In this document: positions 1 through 8,416 of the stretch, in pieces | Layout: each line of letters begins with the position of its first letter | Position numbering within the stretch: the first letter of the stretch is position 1 | Source of the DNA: JAUVDZ01 sp964346325 | GTDB lineage: Bacteria; Patescibacteriota; Gracilibacteria; UBA1369; PNNO01 | Direction of reading: 5' to 3' | NCBI GenBank assembly: GCA_964346325.1 | Contig: CAYFUK010000007.1 | Location: 1-30,064, forward strand | Length of the DNA: 30,064 nt | Translations under genes and position numbers: made by a program | Notes under the pieces: generated by a model | Databases searched by the model: none | What the model was told of the DNA's origin: nothing | What the model saw: only the letters and a program-made list of their open reading frames with translations

Positions 1-276
1 GAAGCCGAGAAGCAGCTTATGAAAATTTACGAATCCAAAAGTATTTGGGTTAAGCCCATAACGCGAGAAGAATACGAATCATACGAAAAAAGTGAGCGTG
101 AAGACAGCGATAATCACTTGAATATCGAACGTCTTGGCAAAGAAACACTCATTGCCGACCTTGCGTACTATAAATTCCTAGAAGATCATGAAGTAGCCTA
201 CAGAGTCGATTTGATTGATCAGAATCAAAAGGTAAAAAAACAGCTTTTCTTTAAGCTTCTTCCTCGGGAAGATTAA
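1..276 (+). CDS. 3' end of an unknown protein (truncated by window edge)
   Basis: The frame is open from base 1, so the first in-frame ATG at 19 is probably internal and the gene begins before the window. The visible part is 91 codons and ends at TAA 274-276. It is charged and soluble-looking, rich in Glu, Lys and Tyr, with no membrane segment and no motif I recognise. The last 26 bases overlap the 3' end of the convergent repeat protein on the other strand. No function can be given. A short separate gene starting at 19 is possible, but no ribosome-binding site or promoter can be seen because only 18 bases lie upstream. Confidence 0.6.
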   Translation, partial: EAEKQLMKIYESKSIWVKPITREEYESYEKSEREDSDNHLNIERLGKETLIADLAYYKFLEDHEVAYRVDLIDQNQKVKKQLFFKLLPRED

Positions 277-853
277 AATTCCGCAGACTTCTGTGCTCAC
301 GACCGTTATTGAACATATTTGTAAAAAATCTTATGCCCTGCTCGAATTGGTTGTAAGTAAAATTATCAAAAGAAATACATTCCAAAAGCAAATCTAAGAT
401 TTCTTCCCATACTTTATTATATTTTTTTTTATTCAAATATAAAGAATCTCTTATTTTGCCCGCTTTGCCGTTTCTGATCAAACTTTTAAACTTAATTGAC
501 TCTTTATTAACGTATTCAAATAAAGCCCCATGAGAAATCCCTATAAAATCCATAACAAATTCCCAAATATCATCATATTTTTTATCTTCTATATTAAAAG
601 CTTGTCTTAAAAATTCAGGTCCTTTATTTGTAAATATATCTTTTATATAGTGCGAATTCTTTTTTACGCATACTTTTACGGCATCTTTTTCGTAAATTAA
701 ATAATCAAATATAATCTTCCAAACTTCTTCATCCCCTATATCAAGTTTTTTCTTGAGTTCATAAGGGCCGTTTTCAAGATAAAACTTTAAAAGTTTTTTG
801 TCGTACTTTTCAACCAGTGTGATTATTCGATTTTTTTGAATTCTTGAATCCAT
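251..853 (-). CDS. Small alpha-helical protein of ~52-residue repeats
   Basis: Unknown 200-residue protein with no signal peptide or membrane segment, so probably cytoplasmic. Its body is a tandem repeat of about 52 residues. Tryptophans fall at 45, 97 and 149, exactly 52 apart, each followed five residues later by Asp (50, 102, 154). Each unit opens with a hydrophobic stretch and an Asn/Lys-Gly turn (Gly 29, 78, 129). A fourth partial copy with Asn-Gly at 183-184 stops before its Trp. The reading frame extends upstream to a TTG at 874, but a consensus promoter (884-911) would start RNA near 877. ATG 853 is therefore the better start. The 3' end overlaps the convergent gene by 26 bases. It resembles a helical-repeat scaffold, but I cannot name the family. 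Confidence 0.75.
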   Translation of the reverse strand: MDSRIQKNRIITLVEKYDKKLLKFYLENGPYELKKKLDIGDEEVWKIIFDYLIYEKDAVKVCVKKNSHYIKDIFTNKGPEFLRQAFNIEDKKYDDIWEFVMDFIGISHGALFEYVNKESIKFKSLIRNGKAGKIRDSLYLNKKKYNKVWEEILDLLLECISFDNFTYNQFEQGIRFFTNMFNNGREHRSLRNFNLPEEEA

Positions 854-883
854 AAAATTTACTTGATTTAACAAAGGCGATTT

Positions 884-911
884 ATTATACTTAATTCTTA
901 AAGTTTGTCAA
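884..911 (-). promoter_or_regulatory. Sigma70-type promoter of the repeat-protein gene
   Basis: On the minus strand there is a perfect TTGACA (906-911) and a perfect TATAAT (884-889) separated by 16 bases. Predicted transcription starts near 877, giving a leader of about 24 bases to the ATG at 853. It lies back to back with a weaker plus-strand promoter for the DUF1858 gene. Confidence 0.75.
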
Positions 912-921
912 GTTTATTGGA

Positions 922-949
922 TTGAAAATGTTTTACATAAGCATATAGT
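922..949 (+). promoter_or_regulatory. Probable promoter of the DUF1858 gene
   Basis: TTGAAA (922-927), 16 bases, then TATAGT (944-949). Predicted start is near 956, a leader of about 27 bases before ATG 983. The spacing and leader length match the other promoters in the window, but the hexamers are less perfect. Confidence 0.5.
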
Positions 950-982
950 TAAAATACTTTTTATCAATAAAATCCTTAATAT

Positions 983-1204
983 ATGCGAAAACACCGAAAA
1001 GTAACCAAAGATATGATAATTCTCGAGGTTCTTCAAAAACATCCTGAAACCTTTGATATTTTTATGGATCACGAGATAGGTTGCGCCGTATGTCACGCCG
1101 CTGAATTTGAAACAATTGAACAGGGTTTATCATCACACGGAATAAACGCAGATAAATTTGTAGAATTATTAAATGAAAAAATCGAAGCAGACAGCAAAAA
1201 ATAA
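983..1204 (+). CDS. DUF1858 domain protein
   Basis: A 73-residue protein that is essentially one DUF1858 domain, a small helical fold with a conserved Cys-x2-Cys pair found in many anaerobes, sometimes fused to or near redox enzymes. Visible here are a helical first half, the turn with Cys34 and Cys37 (GCAVC) and the family-typical stretch that follows (FETIEQGLSSHGI). The cysteines suggest a disulfide or metal role; the biochemical function of the family is not settled. The start ATG 983 has no Shine-Dalgarno site. It is transcribed divergently from the repeat protein and has its own candidate promoter. The next gene downstream also has a strong promoter, so this is probably a single-gene unit. 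Confidence 0.85.
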   Translation: MRKHRKVTKDMIILEVLQKHPETFDIFMDHEIGCAVCHAAEFETIEQGLSSHGINADKFVELLNEKIEADSKK

Positions 1205-1230
1205 TTACGAGTAACTTTATTCAATTGGGG

Positions 1231-1258
1231 TTGACTACTAAGCTATGAATAGTATAAT
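1231..1258 (+). promoter_or_regulatory. Sigma70-type promoter of the RND operon
   Basis: TTGACT (1231-1236), 16 bases, TATAAT (1253-1258). Predicted start is near 1265, about 23 bases ahead of ATG 1288. This is probably the head of the plus-strand train that continues through the RND transporter and perhaps priA. Confidence 0.75.
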
Positions 1259-1287
1259 AGCATCTTTTAAAATATTACTTATTTATT

Positions 1288-3237
1288 ATGGAATCAAATG
1301 AAGAAGAAAGATATGATTTATATCATGAAAAAAAGGGCATATTTTCCAAAATTTTTAAATTTTTATTTTTTGTTGGATTCATAGGTCTGATTATATATGG
1401 AATAATGCTTTTATTGGGGGGATGTGAGTCGGATAATAAAAATATTGATCAGGAAGAACAAACGCAGAAAACTGAAGAAACGGAACAAGATAATGAGGTT
1501 GAAGATTCAAAAGATTCCGATGAAAATATCGAAGATAACGGAAGCACTGAAGTTGAAAGTGTAATAATCGATAATGACCCGTTAAAAAGAATAAATTTTA
1601 ATAAAGTCGGAAATGTTGAACCGTTTAAAAGCGCTACGGTTACTTCACAAACTTCCGGTACAATAACCGATTTTGAAATTAATGAAGGCGACAAAGTCGA
1701 AGAAGAACAGCAGTTAGCCGTTATTGAAGACTCTGTTGCAACAAAAACAGCTGAAATTAATTATTTAACCGCCTTAACAAGTCTTGAAAACGCCGAAAGA
1801 TCACTTAAAAGCACAAAATCGTCTGTTGATCAGGATATAAAAATGGCTGCATTGGGTGTGGAAAGTGCAAAATTAAATTTAAAAAATGCCATAGATTCAT
1901 ATAATAATGCGATACTAAGCTGGGACGAACAAATAAAATCAGCTATGCTGGCTGTTCAGTCGGCCCGAATCGGCTATTCAGGTGCCCAGGAGAGCTATTA
2001 CAATATAGTAACATCAACTGAAACAAATCTTGAAGATACAATAGATAACTCATTATCATCGGTTGTTTCGGGCATTACACTTATTGAAAACGCGGCACAG
2101 TTATCGGAACAAATGCAAAATGACGATGAAGATTTATATGAAGAATATGACTATTTATCGGATAAATATGATGATATTAAAAATGATAATGATGTACATG
2201 AAACAATTTATTTAATCGAATATCTGCTTGATGCTTTGGAAGAAAGCCAGGAAGTGCTTTTGGATCTAAAAAATCAAGCTGATGACCGTACAACAAAAAA
2301 CAGTGTTACCGCACTAATTACATCGATTGACCAATCGAAATCAGGTTTAAATATGGCCGTACAGGGATTAAATAACAGTTTATTGGGAGCCCAGGCACAG
2401 CCCGAAGGTGCATTTACAGGTATGGAGTCCGCTGAAACAGGTGTACTTTCAGCCGGAAAAGCTTTGGATATAGCTCGTGCCAATCAAAAAACACAATTGG
2501 AGTCATTGGCAAATGCCGTTGAGCTATCAAGAAAACAACTTGATTCAGCAATTGCTCAACTCCAAAATGTTAAGGCAAAAGCAAAACTTCAGGTTATAGC
2601 TGCCGAAACCCAGCTTGCACAAATAGAGGGCCGGGCAAAGATTGCGGAAACCAACCTTGAGGGAACTATTGTTAAATCCCCTATTAAAGGCACTTTACTG
2701 CAAAAATTCGCGAAAGAAGGCAATTATGTCAATCCATCACAAACAATTGCTGAAATCGGAGATATGAGCAAAGTTTATATAATAGTCAGCTTAACCGCCG
2801 AGGAACTGAAATACGTAAAATTGGGTCAGGATGTACAAATTGAAGCTCCCGGAGGAATCACAAAAACCGGCAAAATAACAAAAGTCCTTCCTGCTCTCGA
2901 TCCTGTTACTAAAAAAGTGCAGGTTAAGATATTATTACCAAATAAAGACCGAAAATTAATATCGGGGATGTTTACTGATGTTTTATTCAGTGATGCTCAA
3001 AAAAACTCGGTTGGAGCTTTGGTTCCTTTTAAAAGCATACTTTTTGAAACAAACGGTACATTTGTTTATGTAATTGAAAACAACAAAGCTGTTAAAAAAT
3101 CGGTTAAGCCGGGACAAATAGTGGGTTCTGAAATAGAAATCACAGACGGTTTAAATCAAGGTGACAAAGTTATAACCAAAGGTGCAAAATTGATTAACGA
3201 GGGTGATCTTGTAAAAGATATATCTGATAATCAGTAA
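1288..3237 (+). CDS. RND efflux adaptor (HlyD-family membrane fusion protein)
   Basis: Periplasmic-adaptor-type subunit that partners the RND pump encoded four bases downstream. Domains in order over 649 residues: a charged cytoplasmic start; one membrane segment at about 23-43 ending in LLGGC with Cys46, which looks like a lipobox; an acidic low-complexity linker at about 47-95; the first lipoyl-like half around 108-150 (TSGTITDFEINEGDKV); long coiled-coil hairpins with an acidic insertion between about 155 and 455; the second lipoyl half (VKSPIKGTL) near 460-500; a beta-barrel domain; and a C-terminal membrane-proximal domain. It is longer than typical adaptors (about 350-450 residues) because of the linker and hairpin. 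Whether Cys46 is lipidated or the segment simply anchors the protein is undecided. Confidence 0.9.
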   Translation: MESNEEERYDLYHEKKGIFSKIFKFLFFVGFIGLIIYGIMLLLGGCESDNKNIDQEEQTQKTEETEQDNEVEDSKDSDENIEDNGSTEVESVIIDNDPLKRINFNKVGNVEPFKSATVTSQTSGTITDFEINEGDKVEEEQQLAVIEDSVATKTAEINYLTALTSLENAERSLKSTKSSVDQDIKMAALGVESAKLNLKNAIDSYNNAILSWDEQIKSAMLAVQSARIGYSGAQESYYNIVTSTETNLEDTIDNSLSSVVSGITLIENAAQLSEQMQNDDEDLYEEYDYLSDKYDDIKNDNDVHETIYLIEYLLDALEESQEVLLDLKNQADDRTTKNSVTALITSIDQSKSGLNMAVQGLNNSLLGAQAQPEGAFTGMESAETGVLSAGKALDIARANQKTQLESLANAVELSRKQLDSAIAQLQNVKAKAKLQVIAAETQLAQIEGRAKIAETNLEGTIVKSPIKGTLLQKFAKEGNYVNPSQTIAEIGDMSKVYIIVSLTAEELKYVKLGQDVQIEAPGGITKTGKITKVLPALDPVTKKVQVKILLPNKDRKLISGMFTDVLFSDAQKNSVGALVPFKSILFETNGTFVYVIENNKAVKKSVKPGQIVGSEIEITDGLNQGDKVITKGAKLINEGDLVKDISDNQ

Positions 3238-3241
3238 AAAA

Positions 3242-6200
3242 ATGCCGCAATATTCTGATAAGGAAATCAAAGAAATAAAAAAATCACCCTGGAATTTTTT
3301 CATAAAACACAAGAAAGTCACTTCTTTAATAATAGCTATTATTTTTATATGGGGTGCCACTTCTATAATGGGTATTCCAAAAGAAATTCAACCGGAAGTT
3401 GAACTGCCTTACGGTTCGGTTTTAACAACTTATCCGGGTGCGAATCCGTTGGATGTTGAGCAACTCGTAACTGAAGAAATCGAAACCGCGGTAGCAAATG
3501 TAAGTGATATTAAAAGATTAAATTCAACTTCACAATTTGGATTTTCATCCGTTGTGGCCGAGTTTGAAAGCGATGTTGATTTAAATCAGGCAATTAATGA
3601 TTTAAGAAACGCAGTGGAACAAGCACGGCCGGAACTACCCGAACAAGCTTCCGATCCCGTTGTGGCATCGTTTGATGCGAATTCTCTGCCGGTAATAATT
3701 TTTTCATTACTTGGTGATTTGCCGGAAGACCAATTAAAAACCGTAACTGAAGATGTTCGGGATGAACTTAAAAAAGTAACGGGAGTTTCTGAAGTAAACA
3801 TTATCGGAGCAAGAGATAAAATTATTGAAGTAAATATAAATCAGCGAGCTTTAGAAGAGTTCGCTGTAACACTGAATGACATATCAAGAGCAATACAAAA
3901 TGCCAATATTAACTTCCCTATCGGCCGTATTAAAAATGATGGTGTTAAATATTCGGTAAGGCTCGAAGCGGAAATTCAAAGCACATATGAACTCACACAA
4001 ATACCAATAAAGCAAATTGCTTCAAATGAAGGCGATATTAATTTTATAACTTTACAGGACGTTGCTGAAATCACGGAAGAACTGGAAGAAAAAACCACAA
4101 TTGCACGGGTTGGTTTGCCTGACAAAGGAACTATTCAAAATGCAATATCACTTCAGGTTTATAAAAAAGATTCGGCGAATATGGTTGATGTAGCGGAAGG
4201 TGCAAAGCAAAGGCTTGAAGAATTAAAAGGTAATGTTTTGCCGGACTTCATTAATATTCATGTTGCCAGCGATAATTCGGAATTTTTAAAAGATGACTTT
4301 GAAACACTCGGTAAAAACGGCATAGCAACAATAGTTTTGATTATGGTGTTTTTGTTCATATTTCTGGGATTCAAAGAAGGTGTTATAGCCGGGCTCAGCA
4401 TACCTTTTTCAATGCTGATTACAATCGGTGTACTTTATGTATCGGGTGAATCGCTTAATTCACTTACTTTGTTTTCATTGGTTTTCGCACTGGGATTATT
4501 AATTGATAATGCGGTTATAATTATTGAAGGGATTTATGAAAATCTTAAATCAGGCAGATATACTTCGTACGGAGCAGCTGTTATCGGAGTTAAAGAATTC
4601 AAGTGGCCTATTATTGCAGGTACATTAACCACTGTATTCGCATTTTTGCCTATGCTTACAATAAGCGGAATCATGGGTGACTTCATGAAAATCATCCCAA
4701 TTACTGTTACAACCATACTTATTGCCTCATTGTTTGTTAATTTAACCATAACCCCGACTTTATCGAGCAAATTTTTAAAACCGGGAAAAACCAAAAACCT
4801 TTTTAAAGGTCTGCAAAAATGGTACAGAAATTTTATTTATGAAGTTCTTGATTCAAAATTCAAAAAAGGCCTGGTACTGGTTTTAATGACAACAGTAATG
4901 ATTATTTCTTTTTTATTACCTGTTACGGGTGTTGTAAAAAGTGAATCATTCCCTATTTCCGACTTCAAATATTTTTATGTGGATATTGAAACACCTCCGG
5001 GAACAACTCTTGAAGAAACAAACAAAGTTGTTAAGCGTGCTGAAGAAATTTTAATGAAATTTCCCGAAGTTAAAAGTATAACAACGGGAGTCGGGACTAA
5101 CGCGGGAAGTTCTTTCAGATCAATAATTGATACTGCGCAGGATAATACAAATATTGCTTCAATAACGGTAAATCTTGTTGATAAAAGTAAACGCGATTTT
5201 AAAAGTTATGAATTATCGGAAAAATTCCGCGATGAACTTAAAGTTGTAGAGGGCGGTGAAATTTCTATTTTTGATTTACAGGGAGGGCCCCCTTCCGGAG
5301 CTCCGATCGAAGCGAGAATAACCGGACCCGATCTGCAAAAACTTGAACAAATTTCAAGCAGAATAGCAGATTATCTTAAAGAAATTGACGGCACATTGGG
5401 AGTTGATACTTCCGTTGAAAAAGGTGCGGGAGAATTTAACATCACCGTAAACAGAAATAAATTAAACTATTACGGCATCGCTCCTGTTCAGATAGCATCT
5501 CTGCTCCGAAGCGGTATTAAAGGGGCTGAAGCGACCGAATTAAGAAAAAACGGTGAAGATATTGAAGTTGAACTTAAATATGCGTTTTCAGGCGATGATA
5601 TTACAATTGATGAATTGAACAATATACTTGTTGTTTCGCCCGTTGCGGGTATGGTGCCTGTAAGCGAACTTGTAAATGTTGAATTTCAGGAAAACTTAAC
5701 CGGTATTTCGCATCTCGACGAAGAAAGGGTTATCAGAGTAAGCAGTTACCTTGAAGATAGAACAACCATTGAGATAGTTGATGATTTGAATAAAAAGCTT
5801 GAAGACAATCCTTTGCCTAAAGGTTACGGCATAAAATTCGGCGGAGAATTTGAGGAAGTGATGCAATCATTTAAAGACCTCGGCACAGCCCTTTTGGTGG
5901 GACTATTATTAATAGGTGTATTGCTTGTATTACAGTTTAAATCATTCAGACAGCCATTTATTATTATGCTTTCGTTGCCTTTTGCATTAACCGGTGTATT
6001 TTTTGGATTGGCGATTATGAATATTACAATTTCCATTCCTTCGGTTATCGGAATTGTGGGGCTCGCGGGAGTTGTTGTTAATGATGCGATTGTTTTAATA
6101 GACCAAATGAATAACAACCGACTCAGGGGCATGAAATTTAAAGAATCGATTGCCGAAGGCGCCACCTCGCGTTTACAGCCCGTATTTTTGACTACGGCAA

Positions 6201-6397
6201 CTTCAATATTCGGTATTTTACCTTTGGCGCTCACCGATGAAATTTGGGGAAGCCTGGGTTTTGCATTTATATTCGGATTAACAACACAGTACTTTTTGGT
6301 TCTGCTACTTGATCCGATTTTATATTCAATTCTTTCAAAAAAAGACAGAGGCCGGGAAGATCCTAAAATTCTTAACAAAACAACGGAAGAGGTATAG
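3242..6397 (+). CDS. RND-family efflux transporter (AcrB/CusA-type)
   Basis: Inner-membrane proton-driven exporter of 1,051 residues, the usual length for the family. It has the expected two-fold layout: TM1 at about 26-44, a large extracytoplasmic loop beginning with the family motif TTYPGANPLDVEQLV (62-76), a TM2-6 block from about residue 360, then a second half of the same design. TM4 carries Asp422-Asn423 (GLLIDNAVIIIE) and TM10 carries Asn947-Asp948 (VVVNDAIVLID), positions that match the proton-relay helices. AcrB has two adjacent Asp in TM4 and a Lys in TM10, so the relay here is a variant. The substrate cannot be read from the sequence. The gene follows the adaptor by 4 bases; no TolC-like channel gene is nearby. 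Confidence 0.95.
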   Translation: MPQYSDKEIKEIKKSPWNFFIKHKKVTSLIIAIIFIWGATSIMGIPKEIQPEVELPYGSVLTTYPGANPLDVEQLVTEEIETAVANVSDIKRLNSTSQFGFSSVVAEFESDVDLNQAINDLRNAVEQARPELPEQASDPVVASFDANSLPVIIFSLLGDLPEDQLKTVTEDVRDELKKVTGVSEVNIIGARDKIIEVNINQRALEEFAVTLNDISRAIQNANINFPIGRIKNDGVKYSVRLEAEIQSTYELTQIPIKQIASNEGDINFITLQDVAEITEELEEKTTIARVGLPDKGTIQNAISLQVYKKDSANMVDVAEGAKQRLEELKGNVLPDFINIHVASDNSEFLKDDFETLGKNGIATIVLIMVFLFIFLGFKEGVIAGLSIPFSMLITIGVLYVSGESLNSLTLFSLVFALGLLIDNAVIIIEGIYENLKSGRYTSYGAAVIGVKEFKWPIIAGTLTTVFAFLPMLTISGIMGDFMKIIPITVTTILIASLFVNLTITPTLSSKFLKPGKTKNLFKGLQKWYRNFIYEVLDSKFKKGLVLVLMTTVMIISFLLPVTGVVKSESFPISDFKYFYVDIETPPGTTLEETNKVVKRAEEILMKFPEVKSITTGVGTNAGSSFRSIIDTAQDNTNIASITVNLVDKSKRDFKSYELSEKFRDELKVVEGGEISIFDLQGGPPSGAPIEARITGPDLQKLEQISSRIADYLKEIDGTLGVDTSVEKGAGEFNITVNRNKLNYYGIAPVQIASLLRSGIKGAEATELRKNGEDIEVELKYAFSGDDITIDELNNILVVSPVAGMVPVSELVNVEFQENLTGISHLDEERVIRVSSYLEDRTTIEIVDDLNKKLEDNPLPKGYGIKFGGEFEEVMQSFKDLGTALLVGLLLIGVLLVLQFKSFRQPFIIMLSLPFALTGVFFGLAIMNITISIPSVIGIVGLAGVVVNDAIVLIDQMNNNRLRGMKFKESIAEGATSRLQPVFLTTATSIFGILPLALTDEIWGSLGFAFIFGLTTQYFLVLLLDPILYSILSKKDRGREDPKILNKTTEEV

Positions 6398-6421
6398 AAT
6401 AAAATTCCCTTAAGAACAATT

Positions 6422-8380
6422 ATGCCCGAATTTGCTGAAATCTGTTTAAAAAGAAGAATGCCCGACAATCTTCGCACTCTTACTTATAGTGTTCCCGTAG
6501 ATTTAAAATTAAATGAAGGCAGTTATGTAACGGTTCCTTTACGAAATAAGACCGAAGAAGGTATTATTCTAAATATTTCCGATTCAAAACCCATATATCC
6601 AACAAAAGATATAAAAGAATTGATTTATGACTACCCTATTCTACAAAAATGGCAGATAGAACTTGCCAAATGGATGTCGGAATATTATTTTGCTCCTATT
6701 CAAAAATGTATTAATTTATTTCTTCCTCCAAAATTTTATAAAATTGAAGATCTAAAAAAATCCAAATCAAAAAAAATCGAACAAAAACACAATTTAACAA
6801 ATCAGCAAAAAGAAGCAATAAACAAAATTCTTAAAACCAATAAAAAATTTACATTGCTGCACGGCATTACAGGTTCGGGTAAAACGGAAATATATGTGAA
6901 TCTTGTTGAAGAGTATCTGGCTAAAGGGCAGCAATGCTTATTGATTGTTCCCGAAATATCTTTAACACCTCAAATGGTTGAATATTTCGAAAGAATTTTT
7001 GGAGATAACACTGCAATATTACACAGCAGGTTAACCCAAAAAGAACGTTCACTTGAGTGGCTTAAAATATTTTTTAAAAAAACCCCCATAGTAATAGGGC
7101 CCAGATCAGCGGTTTTTGCACCGCTTTCAAATCCGGGAATGATAATACTTGATGAAGAACATGAATTTTCTTATAAACAGGAACAGGCACCCCGTTACCA
7201 CACATCAAAAGTAATTGAAAAATTAACCGAATTAACCGATGTTAAAGTTGTACTGGGAAGCGCAACCCCAAGTGTGGCAACATATTATAAAGCAAAAAAT
7301 AATGATTATGAACTTGCGGAACTGAACGAAAGAATAGGCGGAGCAAGTCTTCCCGAAGTAAATATAGTTGATTTAAGAGATGAATTTATTAAACAAAATT
7401 ATTCCGTTTTAAGTGAAAAATTACAGGAAAAAATTACACAGACCTTAAATGAAAATAAACAAACCATACTTTTTTTGAACAAAAGAGGAGCTGCCTCGGC
7501 TGTTATATGCCGTGAATGCGGTTATATGGAAAAATGCAGTGCCTGTGATGTTCCAATGACTTATCATAGCTCATTACCTGAACAAACAGGATTTAAACCA
7601 AGCTTAATTTGTCATCATTGCGGATTAATCGGTCGAGTTCCGACCAAATGTCCGGAATGTAAAGGAGTTTCAATAAAGTTTGTGGGGGCGGGCACGCAAA
7701 AGGTTGAACAGGAGGTTAAAGCCATGTTCCCCAATGCACGTGTTGCAAGAGTTGATAAAGATACAACAACAAAACGCGGAAGTTTTGATGAAATCTACAA
7801 TAAATTAAAAAACCGGAAGATTGATATTCTGATAGGCACTCAAATGATAGGAAAAGGCCTTCATTTTCCGAATGTAAATCTGGTAGGGGTTATTCTTGCC
7901 GATATAGGGCTGCATTTTCCTGATTTTAGAAGCTCGGAGCGTACTTTTCAGTTACTTACTCAGGTTGCGGGCAGGGCCGGACGCGGGGATTCGGCCGGCG
8001 AGGTTATAATTCAAACTTATATGCCGGAAAACTACTCCGTTAAATATGCAAAAAATCATGATTTTAGGAGTTTTTATGAATATGAAATAGAACAAAGAAA
8101 AAAATTCAGTTATCCCCCGTTCGGTGAATTGATAAAATTAACGTTTGTTGAAGAAAAAGCTAAAAAAGCAATGATTGATGCAAAAAATGTTTATGAAAAA
8201 TTACAAAAGCATGTGCCTGAAACCGTTCAGATTAATCTTTATCCATCACTTATCTATAAACTCCATAATAAATACAGATGGAATGTGTTATTGCAGGGAC
8301 AAAATTTAACGGATTATATAAAAAATATCGAATTACCTTCAAGCTGCAGGATTGATGTTGATCCGATTTCAATTAGTTAG
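6422..8380 (+). CDS. priA: Primosomal replication-restart helicase PriA
   Basis: DNA helicase that recognises stalled forks and reloads the replicative helicase. The 652-residue protein has an N-terminal DNA-binding part (about 1-110), Walker A GITGSGKT (148-155), the DEEH box (Asp244 to His247), and a zinc-binding region with eight cysteines at 363, 366, 372, 375, 397, 400, 410 and 413. The helicase C-lobe follows (LIGTQMIGKGLHFPNV, QVAGRAGRG), then the PriA C-terminal domain. It is somewhat shorter than typical PriA (about 730), mainly because the N-terminal 3'-end-binding and winged-helix parts are compact. It starts 24 bases after the RND gene. A short leader without a Shine-Dalgarno site is typical of this window. 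Confidence 0.96.
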   Translation: MPEFAEICLKRRMPDNLRTLTYSVPVDLKLNEGSYVTVPLRNKTEEGIILNISDSKPIYPTKDIKELIYDYPILQKWQIELAKWMSEYYFAPIQKCINLFLPPKFYKIEDLKKSKSKKIEQKHNLTNQQKEAINKILKTNKKFTLLHGITGSGKTEIYVNLVEEYLAKGQQCLLIVPEISLTPQMVEYFERIFGDNTAILHSRLTQKERSLEWLKIFFKKTPIVIGPRSAVFAPLSNPGMIILDEEHEFSYKQEQAPRYHTSKVIEKLTELTDVKVVLGSATPSVATYYKAKNNDYELAELNERIGGASLPEVNIVDLRDEFIKQNYSVLSEKLQEKITQTLNENKQTILFLNKRGAASAVICRECGYMEKCSACDVPMTYHSSLPEQTGFKPSLICHHCGLIGRVPTKCPECKGVSIKFVGAGTQKVEQEVKAMFPNARVARVDKDTTTKRGSFDEIYNKLKNRKIDILIGTQMIGKGLHFPNVNLVGVILADIGLHFPDFRSSERTFQLLTQVAGRAGRGDSAGEVIIQTYMPENYSVKYAKNHDFRSFYEYEIEQRKKFSYPPFGELIKLTFVEEKAKKAMIDAKNVYEKLQKHVPETVQINLYPSLIYKLHNKYRWNVLLQGQNLTDYIKNIELPSSCRIDVDPISIS

Positions 8381-8386
8381 TATACT
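8358..8386 (+). promoter_or_regulatory. Probable internal promoter for trpS
   Basis: TTGATC (8358-8363), 17 bases, TATACT (8381-8386), overlapping the end of priA. The predicted start near 8393 gives a leader of about 24 bases to ATG 8417, matching the other promoters. Some read-through from priA is also likely. Confidence 0.5.
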
Positions 8387-8416
8387 CATCATTAGAATTG
8401 ATTAATCAAAAATTCA

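Noticed and set aside
914..1096. A 60-codon minus-strand frame over the DUF1858 gene
   Set aside because: It overlaps a recognised domain gene and the divergent promoter region; no supporting motif.
5824..6477. A 217-codon minus-strand frame
   Set aside because: It is antisense to the C-terminal half of the RND pump and the start of priA, both of which have clear family motifs; its translation has low-complexity shadow character.
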